A DNA stretch of 64,000 nucleotides from assembly GCF_019645835.1 (NCBI RefSeq), contig NZ_CP080998.1, positions 1,116,001 to 1,180,000 of the forward strand. Reading direction: 5' to 3'. Each line of letters begins with the position of its first letter. Position 1 is the stretch's first letter. Source of the DNA: Mycolicibacterium holsaticum DSM 44478 = JCM 12374 (GTDB taxonomy: Bacteria; Actinomycetota; Actinomycetes; Mycobacteriales; Mycobacteriaceae). Below are positions 25,657 to 33,406 of the stretch, piece after piece. The notes below the pieces were generated by a model. That model did not search any database. It was not told where the DNA came from and saw only the letters and a program-made list of their open reading frames with translations. A program made the translations under genes and the position numbers.

Positions 25657-25693
25657 CCGATGTTATAGGCGTACGGTGTACTCGGTCAACGGG
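25657..25693 (-). promoter_or_regulatory. GMC promoter with operator palindrome, site C, in the spacer
   Basis: Read on the minus strand, TTGACC and TATAAC are 16 bases apart, and the spacer holds GAGTACACCGTACGC (25669-25683). This is the site B sequence with one change. A repressor bound here would sit exactly between the -35 and -10 boxes. The element lies between the end of prpE and the GMC start, about 55 bases from the start codon. It is the clearest promoter-operator of the window. Confidence 0.7.
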
Positions 25694-25694
25694 C

Positions 25695-27566
25695 TCAGCG
25701 CTGCAGGATCGGCTTCAGCGCGTCGAGCACGGCGGGATCCTCGATGGTCGACGGCACCGGCTCCTCGCGACCGTCGGCGATGCCGCGCATCGTCTTGCGC
25801 AGGATCTTGCCGGACCGGGTCTTGGGCAGGGCAGGCACGACGTCGACGGTCCTGAAACACGCGACGGCGCCGATGTTGTCGCGCACGGCCGCGACCAGTT
25901 CGTCAGCCAGCCGGTCGGTGGGAGCGCCGGCCTTGAGCACGACGAACCCGCGCGGCACCTGGCCCTTGATCTCGTCGGCGACGCCGATGACGACGCACTC
26001 GGCCACGGCCGGATGCGCAGCCAGCACCGCCTCGAGCGAACCCGTCGAAAGGCGGTGTCCGGCAACGTTGATCACGTCGTCGGTGCGTCCGAGCACGAAC
26101 AGGTAGCCGTCCTCGTCGACATATCCGCCGTCGCCGGTGAGGTAGTAGCCGGAGAACGCCGAAAGGTAGGACGCGACGTAGCGGTCGTCGTCGCCCCACA
26201 GCGTCGGCAGGGTTCCCGGCGGCAGCGGCAGCCGCACGCAGATCGCGCCTTCCTCGCCGACGTCGCACTCGCTGCCGTCGGTGCGCAGGATGCGGACGTC
26301 GTAGCCGGGCATGGTCACCGTCGCCGAGCCGGGCTTGATCGGCATCGGCTCGATACCCATCGGGTTGGCGGCGATGGACCAGCCGGTCTCGGTCTGCCAC
26401 CAGTGATCGACCACCGGCAGGCCCAGCTTCTCCGACGCCCAGTGATAGGTGCCCGGGTCGAGTCGCTCCCCGGCCTGGAACAGGTACTTCAGCGCCGACA
26501 GATCGTACTTGCCGATGTGCAGGCCGTCGGGATCCTCTTTCTTGATGGCGCGGATCGCGGTGGGCGCGGTGAACATCGCCTTGACCCGATGTTCGGCGGC
26601 CACCCGCCAGAACGCGCCGGCATCGGGGGTGCCGACGGGCTTGCCTTCGTACAACACCGTCGTCGCGCCGAGCATCAGCGGGCCGTAGACGATGTAGGAA
26701 TGCCCGACCACCCAACCGACGTCCGAGGCGGCCCAGTAGACGTCACCGGGGTGGGTGTCGTAAATGTGGCGCATGCTCCACAGCAGCGCGACCGCGTGTC
26801 CACCGTTGTCGCGCACGATGCCCTTCGGCTTGCCCGTGGTGCCCGAGGTGTAGAGCACGTAGAGCGGATCGGTGGATTTCACGGGTACGGGGTCGACGGG
26901 CTGTGCGGTGGACATCAGCTCGTGCCAGTCCAGATCGCGACCGGCGACCATGTCACACCGCTGCTGCTCGCGCTGCAGGATGACGCACGTCTGCGCAGGA
27001 TGTTCAGCCATCTCCAGCGCCGCATCGAGCATCGGTTTGTAGTCGACGATGCGGCTCGGTTCGATGCCGCAGGACGCCGACACGATCACCGCCGGGCGCG
27101 CGTCGTCGATGCGCGCGGCCAGTTCGTGCGCGGCGAACCCGCCGAACACCACCGAATGCATGGCGCCCAACCGCGCGCACGCCAGCATCGCGATCGCGGC
27201 TTCGGGCACCATCGGCAGGTAGATCACGACGCAGTCGCCCTTGCGCACGCCCAACTGCTGCAGCACACCAGCGAAACGCGCTGTGGCCGAATGGAGTTCA
27301 CGGTAGGTGTAGGTCTGCTGGGTCCCGGTCACGGGGGAGTCGTAGATCAGCGCGGGTTGATCGCCGCGGCCGCCTTCGACGTGGCGGTCGAGCGCGTTGG
27401 CGCACGTGTTGAGTTCACCGTCGGGAAACCAGCGGTAGAACGGCGGGTTGGAGTCGTCGAGGATCTGTTGTGGCTCGCGCGTCCACGTCACCTCCCGCGC
27501 GGCGTCCGCCCAGAACGCCGCGGGATCGCGGAGACTGGCGTCGCACAGCTCCCGGTATCCGGCCAT
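25695..27566 (-). CDS. prpE: Acyl-CoA synthetase, propionyl-CoA synthetase (PrpE) type
   Basis: 623 residues of the acetyl/propionyl-CoA synthetase family. It opens with the Acs N-terminal cap (AAFWADAAREVTW..). Further blocks are GGFAAHELAARIDDARPAVIVSAS, the phosphate loop VLYTSGTTGKPKG, DHWWQTETGW, GRTDDVINVAGHRLSTGSLE, and the catalytic lysine in LPKTRSGKILRKTMR. This arrangement and the C-terminal IEDPAVLDALKP are those of PrpE. It makes propionyl-CoA (or a similar short acyl-CoA) from the free acid. It is transcribed toward the catabolic locus but lies outside the palindrome-marked unit. Divergent from the next hydrolase. Confidence 0.92.
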   Translation of the reverse strand: MAGYRELCDASLRDPAAFWADAAREVTWTREPQQILDDSNPPFYRWFPDGELNTCANALDRHVEGGRGDQPALIYDSPVTGTQQTYTYRELHSATARFAGVLQQLGVRKGDCVVIYLPMVPEAAIAMLACARLGAMHSVVFGGFAAHELAARIDDARPAVIVSASCGIEPSRIVDYKPMLDAALEMAEHPAQTCVILQREQQRCDMVAGRDLDWHELMSTAQPVDPVPVKSTDPLYVLYTSGTTGKPKGIVRDNGGHAVALLWSMRHIYDTHPGDVYWAASDVGWVVGHSYIVYGPLMLGATTVLYEGKPVGTPDAGAFWRVAAEHRVKAMFTAPTAIRAIKKEDPDGLHIGKYDLSALKYLFQAGERLDPGTYHWASEKLGLPVVDHWWQTETGWSIAANPMGIEPMPIKPGSATVTMPGYDVRILRTDGSECDVGEEGAICVRLPLPPGTLPTLWGDDDRYVASYLSAFSGYYLTGDGGYVDEDGYLFVLGRTDDVINVAGHRLSTGSLEAVLAAHPAVAECVVIGVADEIKGQVPRGFVVLKAGAPTDRLADELVAAVRDNIGAVACFRTVDVVPALPKTRSGKILRKTMRGIADGREEPVPSTIEDPAVLDALKPILQR

Positions 27567-27606
27567 ACCGGCACGGTAGCGCGCAAGACCTTCCTATAGT
27601 CGCGTT

Positions 27607-28470
27607 ATGCCTGCACAACCGCCACAAATCGACGGCGTACGTCGATCGTTCGTCGACGCCCGCGGGGTGCGGTTCCATGTCACCGAGGCAGGCGCGCCAG
27701 ACGGCCGCCCGGTCCTGGCGCTGCACGGTTGGCCGCAACACCATTGGGTGTACCGCGACCTGCTGGCCGACCCGCCGCCGGGAATGCGGGTCATCGCGCC
27801 TGACCTGCCCGGTTACGGCTGGTCGGGACCCGCGCCGCACCGGTGGGCCAAGGACGACGTCGCCGACGACGTGCTTGCGCTGATGGACGCGCTCGGGCTG
27901 GATCGGGTGCTGTTGGTGGGCCACGACTGGGGCGGTTTCGTCGGCTATCGGATACTGCTGAGCGCGCCGGAGCGTTTCGACGGCTATCTCGTGATGAACA
28001 TGGCCCATCCGTGGGTGTCGCCGCGATTGGTGGTGCCTCAACTGTGGCGGTTCTGGTACCAGGTGCTGGTGGCCACGGTCGGCGTGCCGTTGCAGCGCCG
28101 CACGCCGTTTCTCGAGCGCGCCTTCGCGTTGTTCTCCCATCTCGACCGGGAGACCGCCCGCATCTACGCCGACCGGTTCCGCGATCCCGTGGTGGCCAGG
28201 ACCGCCCGAGATACCTACCGGACGTTCTTGCTTCGGGAACTACCCGCGGCCGCGCGTGGGCCCGCACCACCGCGTGCGACCGTACCGATCCGGTGCCTGT
28301 TCGGGCTGGGGGACATCGCGGTGCCCGTTGCGTTCGCGGCGCAGGAAACGGCCAACGCCGACGATTACACGTTGGAGACCGTCGATGCGAGCCATTTCAT
28401 CGTCGACGAGCGGCCAGACCTCGTTCGGGCGAGGCTGATTGCGTTGGCGGACGAGACGGCGCGTTCGTAG
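27607..28470 (+). CDS. Alpha/beta hydrolase, epoxide hydrolase-like
   Basis: 287 residues. HGWPQHHWVYRDL (residues 40-52) is the oxyanion loop typical of epoxide hydrolases. VGHDWGGFVGYRI carries the Asp nucleophile followed by Trp. A lid domain and the C-terminal VDASHFIVDERPDLV with the catalytic His complete the fold. The HGWP motif separates it from the dehalogenase-like protein at 15282, which has HGNP. It is divergently placed to prpE, with a promoter in the 40-base gap. The substrate is unknown. Confidence 0.88.
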   Translation: MPAQPPQIDGVRRSFVDARGVRFHVTEAGAPDGRPVLALHGWPQHHWVYRDLLADPPPGMRVIAPDLPGYGWSGPAPHRWAKDDVADDVLALMDALGLDRVLLVGHDWGGFVGYRILLSAPERFDGYLVMNMAHPWVSPRLVVPQLWRFWYQVLVATVGVPLQRRTPFLERAFALFSHLDRETARIYADRFRDPVVARTARDTYRTFLLRELPAAARGPAPPRATVPIRCLFGLGDIAVPVAFAAQETANADDYTLETVDASHFIVDERPDLVRARLIALADETARS

Positions 28471-28525
28471 CCGCAGGGCCGGTGCGGGACGTCGGCCGGC
28501 ATATCCTCGAACGACAGGAGGACGG

Positions 28526-29005
28526 GTGGCAGACCGGGATCGCGACGAGTCGGGCAAGGCGCGCAGCAGCCGGCCCCGCGATGCGCTCGGCAGGCCGCTG
28601 CCGCACGGCAGCGACGGGGTGCCGCGCATCCCCGACGACCTGCAGTTGTCGCCGTCGGACTCCCTGACATACGCACAACAGCTGCTGGACGACGGGCTCG
28701 CGTTCAACGCCCACGAGGTGCTGGAGGCGGCGTGGAAGAACGCGCCCGACGACGAACGCGACATGTGGCAGGGCTTGGCGCAGCTTGCGGTCGGCATCAC
28801 CCACATCCAGCGGGGCAACACCGTCGGCGCGGCGACCGTGCTGAGCCGTGCGGCTGAGCGGCTGGCTGACCGGCCCGAGCCCGCCCCGCACGGCATCGAC
28901 GCCGACGGGCTGATCACCCACGCCCGAGCGCTGATCGACGATCTGGAGCATGGCGCCGACATCGCGGTCGAGCGGCTACGGCCCCGTCTCGGCGGCCGAA
29001 CGTGA
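28526..29005 (+). CDS. DUF309 protein
   Basis: 159 residues from GTG 28526, which follows AGGAGG; the frame reaches further upstream but overlaps the preceding gene. The DUF309 core is clear: QQLLDDGLAFNAHEVLEAAWKNAPDDERDMWQGLAQLAVGITHIQRGN, with the HEVLE and WQGLAQ motifs. The N-terminus is charged and probably disordered. DUF309 proteins are small helical bundles of unknown role. Lies tail-to-tail with kdpD. Confidence 0.85.
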   Translation: MADRDRDESGKARSSRPRDALGRPLPHGSDGVPRIPDDLQLSPSDSLTYAQQLLDDGLAFNAHEVLEAAWKNAPDDERDMWQGLAQLAVGITHIQRGNTVGAATVLSRAAERLADRPEPAPHGIDADGLITHARALIDDLEHGADIAVERLRPRLGGRT

Positions 29006-29027
29006 GGTCGTGCGCTCGGGTGTCTGG

Positions 29028-31541
29028 CTAGCTTTCCTTCGGCGCGGCGGGCAGGTCGATTTCGACGGTCAGGCCGCCGCCGGGGGTGTCCGAAGCGGAA
29101 ATCGTCCCGCCCATCGCCTCGACGAACCTGCGCGCGACCGAAAGACCAAGGCCGACACCGATACCGACGCCGTCGGCGAACCGCTGGAACGGCGCGAAGA
29201 TCTGTTCTTCGGTTCCTCGTGGGATGCCCGGGCCTTCGTCGACGACGGCGATGCGCATCCGGTTGCCCACCTTGCCCGCGGTCACCCGGACCATGCTGTC
29301 GGGAGCGTAGCGCAGCGAATTGTCGATCACGTTGGCCAGCACGCGCTCGAGCAGGGGACCGTCGGCGAGCACCGCTGCGCCGTCGACGGTCGCCTTTACC
29401 CGCTCGACACCACGCCGGGTGAAATCGGTGTTGCCCGTGGTCATCCCGAGCAGTGAGCGTTGGACGGCCTCCTCCAGTTCGATACGCCGAGACTCGGGGC
29501 GGATCACCCCGGCGGCAAGGCGGGACGAGTCGAGCAGGTTGCCGACGACGGCCATGAGCTGATCGACCGACTCCTCGCCGGTGGCCAGTAAATCGGCGGT
29601 GTCCTGCGCCGGGAAGTCGACGTCACCGCCGCGGACGGAGGGCACCGCCGTCTTGACCGCTGCCAGCGGAGTGCGCAGGCCGTGGGCCACCGATGACGAC
29701 AGTGAGCGCCACAGTCCGTCGACGGCGACGACGGCGCCGGTCCTGCTGGCGTTTTCGGCTGATTCCCGGCGTTTCACGAGATCGACGGCGTGGTTGGCGA
29801 CGGTGCTGATCACCCGGCGTTCGCGGGTGGTGAGCGGCGGGCCGGCCAGCAGCATGCAGTATTCGTCGTCGCCGATGTCGACCGCGGTGTCGGCGTCATC
29901 GATGTCGGTGCACGGGTCCTTACCCACTTCGGCGACGACGTCGCCGGTGGGGATGTGAACCATGCTCACGGCGCGTTGGAAGTAGGTTTCGCGGATGCGG
30001 CCAAGCAATACGTCGATGTCGGTGTCGCGCAGCACCGAATCGGCGAACAGCGAGAGCAGTTCGGCGTCCTGCGACGACCGGCGAGCTTCCCGGGCGCGGT
30101 TGACGGAGTGGTCGACGAGACCGGCCGCCAAGATGGCGACGAGCATCAGCACCCCGACGGTGACCCCACTGTCGGTATCGTCAAAGGCGAAGGTGTTCAC
30201 CGGCGCGACGGAGAAGTAGCTGAGCAGCAGCCCGGACAGCACTGCCGACACCACCGCGGGAACGAGTCCGCCAAGGAATGCGACGGCGAGCACGCCGGTG
30301 AAGAACAACGCGCCCTGACCACCGACCCCGAGAAGCCCGTCGGGCAAGAACGCGGTACCCGCCCAGATCGCGACCGGAATCGCCACGGCGGCAAGCCAGG
30401 ACGTCACGCGGCGCCGCCAAGGCGCGTTACGTGACCCCGAGGTGCCTGCCCCGGCGTCCTCGTGGGTGACCATGTGGACGTCTATGGTGCCTGACTGGCG
30501 CACCACGTTCTCGCCGACGCCCTCCTCGAAGATGCGAGCCAATCGCGACCGCCGGGTGCTTCCGATGACCAGTTGGCTGGCGTTGGCGTCGCGGGCGAAG
30601 TCGAGCAGCGCCGAGGCGACGTCACCGGCGACGACGGTGTGCATCGTGGCGCCGAGGCTGACGGCGAGGTCGCGCACGGCCTTCCGCTGCTGTGATGAGA
30701 TCCCGGTGAGGCCCTCGCCCTGGACGACGTGCACGACCTTGAGTTCCGCGCCCGACCTGGAGGCGATTCGAGATGCGCGGCGCACCAGGGTTTCTGACTC
30801 GGGTCCACCGGTGACACCGACCACCACCCGTTCGCGGGGGGCCCAGGTTTCGGGGATCTTCTTGTCGGAGCGGTACTTGGACAGTGCGGCGTCGACCTGG
30901 TCGGCCAGCCACAGCAGCGCCAATTGGCGTAACGCGGTGAGGTTCTCGACGCGGAAGTAGTTGGACATCGCCGCGTCGACATGCTCTGGCGGGTAGATGT
31001 TTCCGTGAGCGAGCCTGCGCTGCAACGCTTGTGGGGTGATGTCCACCAGCTCGATCTGGTCGGCGGCGCGGACGATCTCGTCGGGGATGCGTTCCTTTGG
31101 TTCGACGCCGGTGATCTGGCCGGCAACATCGGCGAGGCTCTCCAGGTTCTCGACGCCGACGGTGGTGATCACCGTGATGCCCGCGTTGAGCAACTCCTCG
31201 ACGTCCTGCCAGCGTTCGGCGTTCTTGCTTCCGGGAGCGTTGGTATGGGCGAGGTCGTCGACGAGCACCACCTTGGGCCGTCGCTCCAGGACCGCGGCCA
31301 CGTCGAGTTCGGGATAGCGCTCGCCGTCATGCTCGATGAACTGGGGAGGGACCACCTCGATGCCGGCGAGCCGCTGGGCGGTCCTGCGGCGGCCGTGGGT
31401 CTGGATGACGGCCGCGACCACGTCGGTGCCGCGCTCGAGGCGCCGGTGCGCCTCGGCCAGCATCGAGTAGGTCTTGCCGACGCCGGGCGCAGCGCCGAGG
31501 TAGATGCGCAGGTCCCCACGGTTTCGGCTCAAAATGCCCAT
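29028..31541 (-). CDS. kdpD: KdpD-type sensor histidine kinase (no adjacent kdpE)
   Basis: 837 residues from ATG 31541. Domains in order: KdpD N-terminal domain with the ATP loop YLGAAPGVGKTYSML (near 15-29) and LVDDLAHTNAPGS; a Usp-like domain (near 245-365); about four membrane segments (near 400-500); a GAF-like region; then the kinase core. In the core, the phospho-accepting His is in SSVAHGLRTPLAAVK, the N box in NVIDNSLRYAP, and the glycine box in VVDEGPGIP and GLGLSVARRF. Senses potassium and ionic or envelope stress in other bacteria. Its usual response regulator gene kdpE does not follow, and no kdpFABC operon is visible nearby. All key residues are present, so it is not a relic. Confidence 0.92.
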   Translation of the reverse strand: MGILSRNRGDLRIYLGAAPGVGKTYSMLAEAHRRLERGTDVVAAVIQTHGRRRTAQRLAGIEVVPPQFIEHDGERYPELDVAAVLERRPKVVLVDDLAHTNAPGSKNAERWQDVEELLNAGITVITTVGVENLESLADVAGQITGVEPKERIPDEIVRAADQIELVDITPQALQRRLAHGNIYPPEHVDAAMSNYFRVENLTALRQLALLWLADQVDAALSKYRSDKKIPETWAPRERVVVGVTGGPESETLVRRASRIASRSGAELKVVHVVQGEGLTGISSQQRKAVRDLAVSLGATMHTVVAGDVASALLDFARDANASQLVIGSTRRSRLARIFEEGVGENVVRQSGTIDVHMVTHEDAGAGTSGSRNAPWRRRVTSWLAAVAIPVAIWAGTAFLPDGLLGVGGQGALFFTGVLAVAFLGGLVPAVVSAVLSGLLLSYFSVAPVNTFAFDDTDSGVTVGVLMLVAILAAGLVDHSVNRAREARRSSQDAELLSLFADSVLRDTDIDVLLGRIRETYFQRAVSMVHIPTGDVVAEVGKDPCTDIDDADTAVDIGDDEYCMLLAGPPLTTRERRVISTVANHAVDLVKRRESAENASRTGAVVAVDGLWRSLSSSVAHGLRTPLAAVKTAVPSVRGGDVDFPAQDTADLLATGEESVDQLMAVVGNLLDSSRLAAGVIRPESRRIELEEAVQRSLLGMTTGNTDFTRRGVERVKATVDGAAVLADGPLLERVLANVIDNSLRYAPDSMVRVTAGKVGNRMRIAVVDEGPGIPRGTEEQIFAPFQRFADGVGIGVGLGLSVARRFVEAMGGTISASDTPGGGLTVEIDLPAAPKES

Positions 31542-31676
31542 AACGGCATTTTCCCTGATGGATCGGGAGCCGGGTACCGTCTCCGACGCCCGGATTGGGT
31601 CATCCCAGCTCACAGCGGTGATATCCGTTGATGCCCGTCGGTTCACCGCCAGGTACCGTCGCTGTGCGACGGCGTA

Positions 31677-31750
31677 GCCCCCATAGCCCAATTGGCAGAG
31701 GCAGCGGACTTAAAATCCGCACAGTGTGAGTTCGAGTCTCACTGGGGGCA
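31677..31750 (+). tRNA. tRNA with UAA anticodon (Leu by anticodon), class I shape
   Basis: Acceptor stem GCCCCCA/TGGGGGC, anticodon stem-loop GCGGA-CTTAAAA-TCCGC with anticodon TAA, and T-arm GTGAG-TTCGAGT-CTCAC are all paired. The variable loop is only ACAGT. Leucine tRNAs normally have a long variable arm, so this class I architecture is unusual. No CCA is encoded. The 3' half, from the anticodon loop on, serves as the attachment site of the island that follows. Confidence 0.9.
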
Positions 31751-31752
31751 CC
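31709..31752 (+). repeat. attL: 3' half of the tRNA gene
   Basis: Starts at CTTAAAATCCG in the anticodon loop and runs through the T-arm and acceptor end. The 11 bases CTTAAAATCCG, the T-loop TTCGAGT and the TGGGGGCAC end are shared with 42462-42504. The T-stem bases differ but still pair. This is the expected outcome when an element supplies its own 3' half on integration. Confidence 0.75.
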
Positions 31753-31809
31753 GGATACGTCCTGTTCAGGTCCCGTATTGAGTGGGGGGCCGTCCGCGGA
31801 CGAAACACG

Positions 31810-31829
31810 CAGTCCGCAGTCAGTCCGCA
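31810..31829 (+). repeat. Arm-type integrase repeats, left end
   Basis: Two direct copies of CAGTCCGCA (31810-31818 and 31821-31829) lie between attL and the integrase start. The same 9-mer occurs twice at 42322-42341 beside attR. Paired arm sites flanking the core are bound by the N-terminal domain of tyrosine integrases. Confidence 0.6.
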
Positions 31830-31846
31830 GCGGTAGCATTGATGCT

Positions 31847-33115
31847 ATGAAGCGTGGGATGCGGGCAGGCGTCGAGGATCGGTGGCATCGTCCTCCGCGA
31901 CGGGGCGAGAAAGTGCCTTGGCCGGCAGATCAAGAAGGTCCGGGCTCGTGGTGTACCGACCCGAGGCACGGTGACGGCGGCCGGCTCGTTACGACGCTTC
32001 GACATGGCCGGGGTAAGCGCTGGCTCGCTCGATGGGTCGACTACGAAGGTCGGGAGCGCACAAAGGCATTCGACCGTAAGGCACAGGCTCAGGCCCATAT
32101 CAATCAGGTATCCATAGCGATCAATACCGGGGCCTATGCCGATCCTCGGGGCACTGCTGTGACGTTCCGAGTTGTGGCGGAAGAGTGGTTCGGGAATCGG
32201 GAGGGCAGCCAGAAGCTGAAACCGAAGACTCTCGCGGGCTATCGCAGTTTGCTTGACGTGGTCGTCTTGCCCAGATGGGGAGACATCAAGTTGAGAGACT
32301 TCGACCATGCCGGGCTTCAGGCATGGGTGTCATGGTTGGCCACCAACCCGGCTGCCCGCCACCGTCCAGTCGAGGCCACAGCGGGAAAAGGCCTGTCACC
32401 GGCACGTGTAATACAAGCGTTCCAGGTTGTCGACCAGGTACTTAGTTACGCGGTGCGGGCACGCTACATAGCTGCCAACCCAGCCGATGGCGTCGAACTG
32501 CCTAGGAAATCAACCCAAGAAGACATCGCCCTGACGCATGAGCAAGTGCGCCAACTGGCGGAAGCGGCGCCTGTCATCCGCACCATGGTTTACCTGCTGG
32601 CGTACTGCGGAACGCGATTTGGGGAGATGGCCGCACTACGTGTGGGCGATGTGGACTTGGCCCGACGGCGCATACGTATCGCTCGTTCTGTCACCCGCGT
32701 GACCGGCAAGGGACACGTAGAGGGAGACACTAAGACACACCAGGTGCGGGTCGTGCCGATACTGACGCAAACGTTGGTCGACGCCTTGGCCGAAGAGATC
32801 CAAAACAGAGAGCCAACCCGATACTTATTCCCTGGTGACGATGGCGGACCCATGACGTTGGGATGGTTCCGCTGGCGATTCGACCAAGCTGCTGCCACTG
32901 CCGGGCTTGCAGGCGTCACCCCAAAGACGTTGCGGCACACCGCCGGATCTCTAGCCTTAGCGTCGGGCGCTTCTGTGGTAACAGTGCAGAAGCTCCTAGG
33001 GCACCGCAACGCGACAACAACGATGAATGTCTACTCCCATATGCTGCCGGACGACTTCGACACGTTGGCCGCCGCGATGGACACTGCTGTTACCTCGGGT
33101 ACTTCCGTCTCGTGA
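31847..33115 (+). CDS. int: Tyrosine-recombinase integrase
   Basis: 422 residues from ATG 31847; a longer frame from 31778 would cross the arm-type repeats and is rejected. An N-terminal arm-binding region (GKRWLARWVDYEGRERTKAF, an AP2-like integrase fold) is followed by the core-binding SAM-like domain (TFRVVAEEWF..). The catalytic domain shows Arg in YCGTRFGEMAALRVGDVD, His-x-x-Arg-type TLRHTAGSLALASG, the second His in LLGHRNATTT, and the tyrosine nucleophile in MNVYSHM. Intact. It would integrate the island into the adjacent tRNA gene. Confidence 0.95.
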   Translation: MKRGMRAGVEDRWHRPPRRGEKVPWPADQEGPGSWCTDPRHGDGGRLVTTLRHGRGKRWLARWVDYEGRERTKAFDRKAQAQAHINQVSIAINTGAYADPRGTAVTFRVVAEEWFGNREGSQKLKPKTLAGYRSLLDVVVLPRWGDIKLRDFDHAGLQAWVSWLATNPAARHRPVEATAGKGLSPARVIQAFQVVDQVLSYAVRARYIAANPADGVELPRKSTQEDIALTHEQVRQLAEAAPVIRTMVYLLAYCGTRFGEMAALRVGDVDLARRRIRIARSVTRVTGKGHVEGDTKTHQVRVVPILTQTLVDALAEEIQNREPTRYLFPGDDGGPMTLGWFRWRFDQAAATAGLAGVTPKTLRHTAGSLALASGASVVTVQKLLGHRNATTTMNVYSHMLPDDFDTLAAAMDTAVTSGTSVS

Positions 33116-33178
33116 TACTCATTTGCGCTGGTCAGCTCGTGAGTTTTAGTCGAACAAACGTTCATCACTGTTCTCGCT

Positions 33179-33406
33179 ATGACCACGAAATCCACGGACC
33201 GGCCATCAACGACCCGGCTCAACACCCAACAGGCAGCTGACTTTCTGGGAATACCAGCGGCCACACTGCGATGGTTCCGATATCAGGGCGATCGTGGCCC
33301 GCGGTCGTATGCCCTAACTCCGAGGCACGTTGTGTATGACTTGACTGACCTTGAAGCATGGGCGGATGACCAGAAGATGAAAACGCAACGCGGAGGCGAA
33401 CTGTGA
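33179..33406 (+). CDS. Excisionase-like helix-turn-helix protein
   Basis: 75 residues with a MerR/Xis-type winged helix: LNTQQAADFLGIPAATLRWFRYQGDRGPRSYAL then YDLTDLEAWADD. Proteins of this size and place act as recombination directionality factors or as repressors in integrative elements. Its stop overlaps the start of the next gene (GTGA at 33403). Confidence 0.8.
   Translation: MTTKSTDRPSTTRLNTQQAADFLGIPAATLRWFRYQGDRGPRSYALTPRHVVYDLTDLEAWADDQKMKTQRGGEL

Noticed and set aside
26013..27599. 528-codon plus-strand frame opposite prpE
   Set aside because: High-GC shadow of a clear PrpE gene; composition is Arg/Gly/His-rich without any domain.
28439..28525. Upstream extension of the DUF309 gene
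   Set aside because: Overlaps the end of the hydrolase gene, reads as Arg-rich sequence, and the ribosome site points to GTG 28526.
31778..31846. N-terminal extension of the integrase
   Set aside because: Would translate the arm-type repeats; ATG 31847 starts the part that aligns with integrases.
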